A stretch of 64,000 nt of DNA from Liquidambar formosana. Lineage: Eukaryota; Streptophyta; Magnoliopsida; Saxifragales; Altingiaceae. Position 1 is the stretch's first letter. Each line of letters opens with the position of its first letter. The notes under the pieces are model-generated. The model worked only from the letters and a program-made list of their open reading frames with translations. It had not been told where the DNA came from and searched no databases. Positions 56,966-64,000 of this stretch are shown piece by piece. Location of the stretch: NCBI GenBank assembly GCA_039720395.1, contig CM077823.1:7182909-7246908 (forward strand). The letters run 5' to 3'. The position numbers were made by a program, and so were the translations under genes.

Positions 56966-58170
56966 AACTGTTGCGATCTAATACATAAAGGCTAGTTTTT
57001 AAAGCTAATTTGGTGCATTTAATACTCCCAAACGGATAATATAATTCTCGACATTTATTAACTGCTTCAATGGTCATTTTATTCGAAATGCATATAAAAT
57101 CAAACATTCAAACTCATTAATGAGGAAGAATACGATAGCATTCACAATCATTCTTTTCTTACTAAATACTAGCCCTAACTATACTTAAGTGAGCCTTTAT
57201 TGTTCAATCATATATTAGAAGAGTGTGAGCATTCAATTATTGTATTTACTCTTCAAGAGAAATATTTATTGCTACAAGAAAACTTCAACTTCATTGATCA
57301 AGTATTGACGTAAAGGGTTGGGTGTAATTGTAACCCTAAAAAGGCAAAGAGGGACTTGTCCTGTTAAGTGTAACCCTAAAAATGCATGCATTTGCTAAAA
57401 AGTGTCCTTGATTTGCCATTCAACTTCATGACAAGTAGGGCCATATAATAAGATATTGACAGAGGTGTTTTTTTTTTTTTTTTTTTTTTGCGCTAAACAC
57501 ATGCACATAGGAAACATACACACAACAAAAAAATGAGGATGCCCACATATGTAACATAGACCCCCACACTCAACCTCTAAAAGGGCCTGACAGAGGGTAT
57601 TAGTGGATAATCATCGACTCTTAATTTGAAGGGTAAATTATAGTTGGACATTTAATTTGAAGGGTAAATAATTTCAGGAATTACCCTTACAATTCTTATA
57701 TTTTGTAAAATAAACTACAGTGACAACTCCTTGATCCATCTTACAAGTGTCAATAACACCATTCTAGGCTTCTAGCTACTTCTTTTTTCTTTTCTTTTTT
57801 TGGTTGGGACAATCCGTTGTTTGTATGTGTGTCAAATGATGCATATGTTTCGCTTAAAAATGTACATACAAAGTGGGAGACAATGTGACTTCTTTAAGTA
57901 AGCTAAGTGATGTATTTTACATTCAATGCCACTTGCGTCATTTTATTTGCTCTGCCAAAGCCGTTAAGCTCACCACTCGGACAGAAGATTTCCATGTAAT
58001 TTTTAAAACTATGATTATGTGTGTGGTTGTCAAAAAATTACTTGAGGTATAAATGTAATTCACCTTCCTTTACGAAATAAAAATAAAATTACAAGAGGTA
58101 TATATGTAATTCACCTTCCTTTGCTTTGGTCTTGAACCTCCTATTTGGAATAGCATTTTTCACTCTAATG
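56966..58170. other. No gene recognised
   Basis: AT-rich sequence. A poly-T run lies at 57471-57489. Near 58020-58110 a short direct repeat 'gaggtatatatgtaattcaccttccttt' (two diverged copies) is present. Confidence 0.45.
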
Positions 58171-58703
58171 ATCTTATCAATTATTCAAGCCAGCACTAGT
58201 GTGACACTAGACCATATCATCAAGGAATAATTCCATCCGAGTGCATCCTCAATCTATCATAGTTTTGTATACCACCCAATGAGGCAATAACCACATGGTT
58301 GATCCAGTTCTAAGAAATTCCAATCCCACCTATAGATGGCTATAAAGTGGTCACATTCAGTTTCTTTTTATTGCTAGATGGTAGCTCTTCTTGCCTAGTA
58401 GCTCGTTTTGAGTTCCTATTTATCCTATCCTATCTAGCGGACGATGCGGACTATAGCACTAACAACCGTTGTCATCTAGCATCCACTAACTAGGGAAAGA
58501 GAAACAAACACTTTCCATTCCAATCTTATCGATTATTCAATCAAATTTATAATAAAGCCAGAACTAGTATGACACTAAATCATATCATCAAGGAATAATT
58601 CCATACGAGTGCATCCTCAATCTATCATAGTTTAGTATAGCATCTAATGAGGCAATAACCACATGGTTGATCTAGCTCTGAAAAATTCCAATCCCACCTA
58701 GAG
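58171..58703 (+). repeat. Direct repeat of about 165-180 bp, two copies
   Basis: 58171-58334 and 58523-58703 share 'catcaaggaataattccat', 'gagtgcatcctcaatctatc' and 'ataaccacatggttgatc' in the same order. About 190 bp of different sequence lies between. Confidence 0.88.
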
Positions 58704-58757
58704 GATTTCCAGAAAAGGAACTTGCGCAAAAAAAAAATTTATCAACCAGTGGCTGAA

Positions 58758-58939
58758 ACCACGGTGCTTTAGTATTTGAGGGGCTGTTTTGGGCTTGTGA
58801 TCCATGTTCTTAGGTTTGTAGGGTCATAGGTGGGGGTTTTTGTTTTTGGTCTTTGCCACTGCGATATACTTTTGGTATACTCGTATATGGCTTTATGGCT
58901 TTTTGGCCCCTTTAATACAATATTACCTTTTATCAAAAA
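58758..58939 (+). mobile_element. 5'-truncated LINE 3' end
   Basis: Contains the typical L1-like plant tail ('ttttggcccctttaatacaa' then 'tatcaaaaaa') and is flanked by the 10-bp direct repeat AGTGGCTGAA (58748-58757 and 58940-58949). Confidence 0.85.
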
Positions 58940-58949
58940 AGTGGCTGAA

Positions 58950-60109
58950 CCCAAAAACGAGATATATGGAAATATCAACAACAAACACACTGATAAACAG
59001 AGATCTATCTGAGTAAATAAGGCAAAAGCTTGAGGCCATATGCCAGATCATATCAGGGCTCTCTCATCAATTGAATGGGAGTGTTCAAGAGGACATGTAA
59101 AAACCAAAGACTGCCATGTTTGAAAAGGGAAAAACTTTTCTAAAAGTAGTTCATCAAAAGGATTGAAGAGTGAAATCAAAGCATAAAACCAGTGAGACTT
59201 CTAAGATTCTACTTCCTTGTTCTTGATGTTGCTCTTCTGCCAGTGGTGATGAGTTGAGAACTGAATCAGCAAAAACAGGGTCAAAACGGTGTTATAATTT
59301 CCAAGTCTAGAGGGTAATGACTCATTTTAAATGGAACATTCTGATTTTTTAATTTAAAACTAGGTTTCATTGTCAAAGGGTATTGTCATTCCAATGTAAT
59401 GTACACCAGAGGATGGAAGTTACCATCTAGGGTTTTCTTCCAAGGATATGCTGTTGTTATACAGATTAGCCAATAAGTTTTTTTGGAATAGATATATTTT
59501 CCCAAGGGACATTTTTTTAAAAGGTTGATAGAATTCAGCTAGATTTCAGCCAATTCGCACCAATAAGGTTTTTGGGAGAGTGGGTGAATAGGAGGAAGGA
59601 GCCCAAAAATTCATGTATTGTCAACGATGATTGGTAGTATCCAGAATACAGAATTTTCATTGTTTCTTGTAAGAAGGCTAAGACAACATGACATGGAAAT
59701 TTTGGGTTCTATCAGTACATGTTGCATCTGCAACTCCAAAACAAAATCAAAATCACTTCACATGGGAATCAAGTTTTCCTTTGACAAAAACATAATTCTA
59801 AGATGTAATGCACATCAGCTAATGAGAGGAATAAAATAAAGAAACGGTTTTATAGTATATCAAAATTGTGGTGTAGTCATTAAGAAATAGACCCTTCCGG
59901 ACACAACATTACACAAAAACTACTTTAAAGGAGCGGCTAAGAGGATTAGTAGTGCATGATCTATGGAATTCATGTTTTCCCATGATGTGTTTAAGATGTG
60001 TTTAAGATTTACAGCTCACCCAGGAAGTCACCACAACATGACCACAGGGGCCATCTGAAACTCATAATTAATGCATGTGATTTAAGAAATCAAGTCCAAT
60101 GAACTATAC
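58950..60109. other. No gene recognised, downstream of the OMA1-like exons
   Basis: I searched this stretch on the minus strand for the missing C-terminal OMA1 exons (an IEADYIGLLL-like segment and an STHPSGKKR-like segment) and did not find them. Short plus-strand frames (for example 59618-59839) have no recognisable similarity. Confidence 0.45.
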
Positions 60110-62119
60110 CTGCGGGAGAAAGGAACCTTAGAAGAAGAGCTGACATTGCGTGGGCAAGGTCAGGCATAATAAACTGATACAGTATAAGTTGTAGAATTGC
60201 AAGCCATAGGTTCTTTGTAATGGTTTCTGCTGCATGTCGAGCGACAGCATGCCCAACCTAACAACAAAGAATACATGAACATGTAACTCTCATTCATTCT
60301 TTACCTATATCTATATATATACACACACACACACACACAATTGTCAATATTATCTCTCCCACATCGAATTCAATGACAATAATAAAGGGCAATACAATAT
60401 ATACCTCATGCCCAATTATAGTTGCTATCTCTGCATCCGCTCTAAAATGCTCAAGCAACCCTGTAAACACAACAATCTTCCCGCCCGGCAAACAAAAAGC
60501 ATTAACAACCAGCTCATTCACTACCAAAACCTCCCAATTCAATCCTTCCAAGTGTTCGGTCGTGGGCTGCGACCTGCGCTTTTCACCCTTCTTCCTACTC
60601 TGATGAACCCAGCTAGCATCAAGAATCTCATCTTCTTTACGCCACATTCCCTCCAAATTCTCTTCTTTACTATCAACCAACGCCAATATCGTCTCGCGCC
60701 CACTCCCTTCATGAACTCTCACAGGCACTTCCAACGCGTACCCCAATTCACTCCACCCTTCCTCACGCCTCAACCCTCTCTGCAACGCCTCAATTATATC
60801 TTTGGCTATCAACCGCACCCGTATGTTCTCTGGGTGTATCGCAGGCAGTATTTTCCCCTTTAACGCCTGCTTTATTTGCTCGAATTGCGCCTCCCCGATT
60901 CGCCTCTCCATGTCTTTCGACAAAATTAAAGAACGAAATGGGTTCGCTTGGTACACGGTACAGTCTCTAAATTACCATAGTAGACAGTGATCAGAGCCCC
61001 TGTACCTATCAACACGACACTCACCACAACTCTAGGGTTTCGGAACCACCGTTTGGGCTCTCGCGGCTGGAAATGCTGCACATGGTAACGATCAACGGAG
61101 TAATACCTCTTCTGCTGAGCAAGAGAGTTGAAGTAATGATTCTGTTTGACCCCTGTTCGCATTAAAATTGGTTTTCCTATGTCGATGACTTGCGTGGGCG
61201 TGCCAGGGCCGATGTTCAGCCCGAAGTTGTGCGTTCACAACCCTTAAGAATTGATACTTAGATTTTCAGGCGATTGAAGAAGGAAAAGGGGTTCTTCCCT
61301 CAAGGTTCAGGCATGAATATCACAAAAGAAATCAAACACACATGTAAGCATTAAAACCAAATGAAAAATAAAAGCAATACATTACCAAACATGATTCGAA
61401 AATGAGATCCACAAGAGCTTGAAATTCAACACGAACCGAAAGCAAGATTACATGAAACTGAAAGGAAATTGTTTGCTGGAAAGCTAGAAAGCTAAGCTAA
61501 ATCGATCTACTCCTAAGATAAGGATCTGTGAAGGAATGTTGGTTGAGAACCCTCATTCAATCTTCAAATCTGCAATTTATAGTGGGCTGCCTTCTCCCAA
61601 CCGATTGGAAGTTACCCATGATCTCCCAACTGCTATGGCGGTTGATTCATTTTCTGCAGAAAACCAGCCTCCATCTCCTTCCAATCAGGCCTGCTCCCCT
61701 GCTCCACGTTTTCAGCCTTAGCCCCTGTTTTTTCTCTCCCTCTTTCATGCTCTGTTTCACCATCATCCCCACGTGCAGCAACAAATGCAAGCCAAATTCA
61801 GCACATGCAATTTCTCTTGCCACTTGTCATTCGGCTATAAGTCAAAAGCTCCGAATAATGAGCTCTTTCTACCAGCCACGTGGACCAATCCCAAAGTCTC
61901 CTACCAAAATTCAAATTTAACTGAAACAACCCCGAATGAAAACTGTAATCTTTGATGAAGCGGAGAAGGGGATGAAAACCCAGAAGCCCTGGCTTTGTTC
62001 GCAGTGGAAATCGGGGGTTTTTGAATGGGGGTTTTTTGAACGGGGTTCTTGGGTGTGATTTTTGCGGCGAAGTTGCGGAAGGAGTCGAGGGCGAGCCTGA
62101 ACCTTCTGTAGGATCCCAT
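60110..62119 (-). pseudogene. OMA1: OMA1-like mitochondrial M48 metalloprotease, frameshifted and incomplete
   Basis: Minus-strand gene for an OMA1-type peptidase of the mitochondrial inner membrane, which handles stress-linked processing and turnover. Exon 1 (62119 to about 61905) starts MGSYRRFRLALDSFRNFAAK, a targeting-like leader. Exon 2 (about 61185 to 60405) has KRYYSVDRYHVQHFQPREP, a membrane segment (VVVSVVLIGTGALITVYYG), GKILPAIHPENIRVRLIAKD, LEGLNWEVLVVNELVVNAF, CLPGGKIVVFTGLL and DAEIATIIGHE. Exon 3 (60257-60110) continues VGHAVARHAAETITKNLW, completing the zinc motif HEVGH. A 5-bp insertion (about 60924-60928) after THFVL shifts the frame and brings a stop. The exons after exon 3 (the third zinc ligand region) are not visible. 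The exon 1 end and exon 2 start are uncertain: their phases do not fit well. A pseudogene is most likely; a sequence error at the 5-bp site is possible. Confidence 0.8.
60312..60340. repeat. (TA)n-(CA)n microsatellite in the OMA1-like intron
   Basis: 'tatatatatac' followed by a CA run within the intron between exons 2 and 3. Confidence 0.85.
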
Positions 62120-62332
62120 GATGTTGAAACCCAGATATCAGATTGGAAATATACGGTCTATATTCGTTCAGGAAGTCGGGTTTTTGGGATGTGGCTATGT
62201 GATGAAGAAGAGGTGGAAGGAGGGAAGTGAAGACGGAGATAGATGAAGAAGAGCAATAATGGCCTATGCAGTGTGTTAATGGTGGGTGAGCTGTGTAGAA
62301 GAGCTTGGTCGTGATTAGGGGAGTGTAGAAGG

Positions 62333-62368
<36 letters not shown>

Positions 62369-62770
62369 TGGGAAACGGTGTTGAAGCGAAGCAGGTGGAA
62401 CTTGAACAGTGATGATGCGTTCTAGGTTCAAACACAAACGTGTGTATCTATTTTGGTCTGACGATGGGTTGTTGACTCGTCGCCGAGCACGCTTGAGATC
62501 GTGTTCGGTTTTTTAATGAATTAACAGAGGCCGTGACCGAATCCAGTGATCATTCCGCATAATCCGCACCCCGTAACATTTGGAATTTAGGACCTTTTTT
62601 TTTAAGGCCTTGTTTGGCCCTTTTCCCCTTCCGTTTTTTTTTTTTTCTTTTTTTCTTGGTTTTGTGGTTTCTAAAACTTCCTGCTCTTAAATTCAACTTT
62701 TCAACTTTTCTTGGGTCTAGTCTGTAAGTTTTATAAACCACCTATAGAAATATAGTTTCAAAGGTTGTAT
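62120..62770. other. Upstream region of the OMA1-like gene
   Basis: Contains a run of about 30 T (62336-62366). On the minus strand the low-complexity frame through this run is an artefact. No promoter element stands out. A second T-rich tract lies at 62631-62655. Confidence 0.5.
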
Positions 62771-62990
62771 AACCCTAAGGAGTTAATCTAGTGACAAGTT
62801 GAGTTTTGATAAGTGCCTCAGGAAACATAGGTTAAATGTTCAAAACTTCATGAAAGCGTTGATCTCCTTTGGATTATCCTTAAACCCAAAGAACTTGGTA
62901 GTACCTGGCATGTGTGAGACGAAAGACTACACATGCCTAAAGGATTAGTTAAATCCAAAGTCTCAAATAACCTTGTTGATAAAAAAAAAA
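62770..62990 (+). mobile_element. Decayed SINE-like repeat
   Basis: Reads 'ggagttaatctagtgacaag ...', then 'acctggcatgtgtgagac' and 'acacatgcctaaaggattag', and ends in a poly-A run. Similar in its last half to 52380-52470. Confidence 0.45.
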
Positions 62991-64000
62991 TTAAAAAAAA
63001 ATAAAAACCAAAAAGGAGGAAAAGTTGCATGAGTTGAATTCATATGGTTCATATAAAAAATGGCACTAGGACTTGACAGAAAGCCTTTGAAAAAAAAAAA
63101 AAAAGTCAGCATCTCTCTTATTTCCTTCTTTTCTTTTAAAAAATTTGGCAAAAAAGGGGTTACAAATTTTGACAGCTTAAACACCCTTTGATGAAACGGA
63201 TATAAATTTTTTCAAAGAACTCGTAATCATAAACCATTTGATGCGTCATCAAATATGCCCTAGACAAATCTCATGAATTGAGCAAGGTCGCTGCATAGAA
63301 TGTATAAAACAAATAAATCTCATTTATTATACAATGAAAACAAATGGACTTTTAAGGTACACACTTTCTTATCAGGAACTCTAACCGAATTTATCCTAAC
63401 CCTAGACACTAAGTGATGGAGTATGTACGGTAACTTTACTAAGGAGTATATATAAGGATTAGTTAAATCAAAAATTTAAATTACTCATTGATTTTAAAAA
63501 ATAGATAAGTAAATAAATAGAAGCGTCATTTATTCAAATTTTAAAGTTTTTGTACCTTTTTTAAGATTAGGATTTAGTATTGTAATAGCACCATGTAATG
63601 CATGATCGCACAACTAGTGTATTGCCAACTTTTGTACGATATGATTGACAACACACCAATTGTATGATCACATGATGTTATAATAGCACCTAATCCAATT
63701 TCCCATTTTTAAGTCCATCTCAACGAAAGGCCTATCTAACGAACAAATTTTTTTATTTTTTTTAATTACATTGGAGAAGAATCGACACATAGGCTCAAAG
63801 CTATCCAAACCCCCCACCCATTCCGATACCACCACCAAACCATCTAGGCCATAAGGACCAGTGATGACTTGAACAATATTTATCCAAAGGGAAATAGGAG
63901 AAATCTCCTGATTAGTGACGAGGAACATTATGCAATCACCCTCGGCAACACTTTCCTCAGTGGACCCTAGGTAGCCACAATGAAATCAAGGCGTAAATGC
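62991..64000. other. AT-rich end of the window, no assigned gene
   Basis: A minus-strand open frame at 63668-63928 runs for 86 codons (SPISLWINIVQVITGPYGLD and similar). It weakly recalls ORF1-type proteins of plant retroelements, but I cannot name it. The rest holds A- and T-rich tracts. Confidence 0.35.

Noticed and set aside
61917..62435. A 172-residue protein starting MFEPRTHHHC
   Set aside because: It runs through a poly-T tract (poly-lysine) and overlaps, in another frame, the better-supported first exon of the OMA1-like gene.
1..64000. Leucine-rich repeats belonging to the receptors
   Set aside because: I looked downstream of each NBS exon for LxxLxLxx-type repeats on the minus strand and saw none; the PAT1 exon carries the stop codon.
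1..64000. CRISPR arrays, bacterial operons, rRNA
   Set aside because: The sequence is plant nuclear in style. The regular repeats present are microsatellites, a minisatellite and transposon ends.

Overview
The window looks like nuclear DNA from a eudicot plant. It is AT-rich and intron-rich, it is packed with LTR elements, LINEs, SINEs, Helitrons, MULEs and MITEs, and its main genes encode TIR-type NBS immune receptors, a class abundant in eudicots and largely missing from monocots. I could not identify the species.

The core is a tandem array of three related receptor units, all on the minus strand. Unit A (about 1.6-9.4 kb) is a wreck: an NBS exon and a truncated 3' exon, no TIR exon, frameshifts, and a copia element in its flank. 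Unit B (about 9.4-39.7 kb) is complete: TIR exon 30130-30641, NBS exon 20668-21766, 3' exon 19627-20439. Unit C (about 39.7-55.7 kb) is also complete: TIR exon 51242-51762, NBS exon 46142-47240, 3' exon 45038-45880. B and C align beyond the genes, from about 17.85/42.2 kb to about 39.64/55.68 kb, so the whole block was duplicated and then separated by copy-specific transposon insertions.

The main observation is the 3' exon. Where a TNL normally continues into the NBS-LRR linker and the leucine-rich repeats, all three copies carry the C-terminal part of PAT1, the mRNA-decapping activator. In B and C the splice sites and phases match (phase 2 at intron 1, phase 0 at intron 2), giving uninterrupted predicted TIR-NBS-PAT1 proteins of 807 aa (B) and 820 aa (C) with no recognisable LRR. 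In Arabidopsis, PAT1 is an MPK4 substrate whose loss triggers SUMM2-dependent autoimmunity, so an NLR carrying a PAT1 module reads as a candidate integrated decoy or sensor.

The copies have since diverged. B has an LTR-like insertion where C has its TATA region, has lost the last residues of the PAT1 tail beside a MITE, and has an intron 1 of 8.4 kb. C has a G-rich insertion in its leader and an intron 1 of 4.0 kb. A MULE with a decayed FAR1-type transposase (9.5-17.85 kb) sits in the 3' flank of B, with a hAT MITE nested in it.

Right of the array (55.7-64 kb) are transposon relics and a minus-strand OMA1-like mitochondrial M48 metalloprotease gene (60110-62119). It has a 5-bp frameshift and no visible C-terminal exons, so it is probably a pseudogene. 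The rest is non-coding, low-complexity or repeat-derived. Exon calls rest on reading splice sites and comparing paralogs within the window; no database search was possible.
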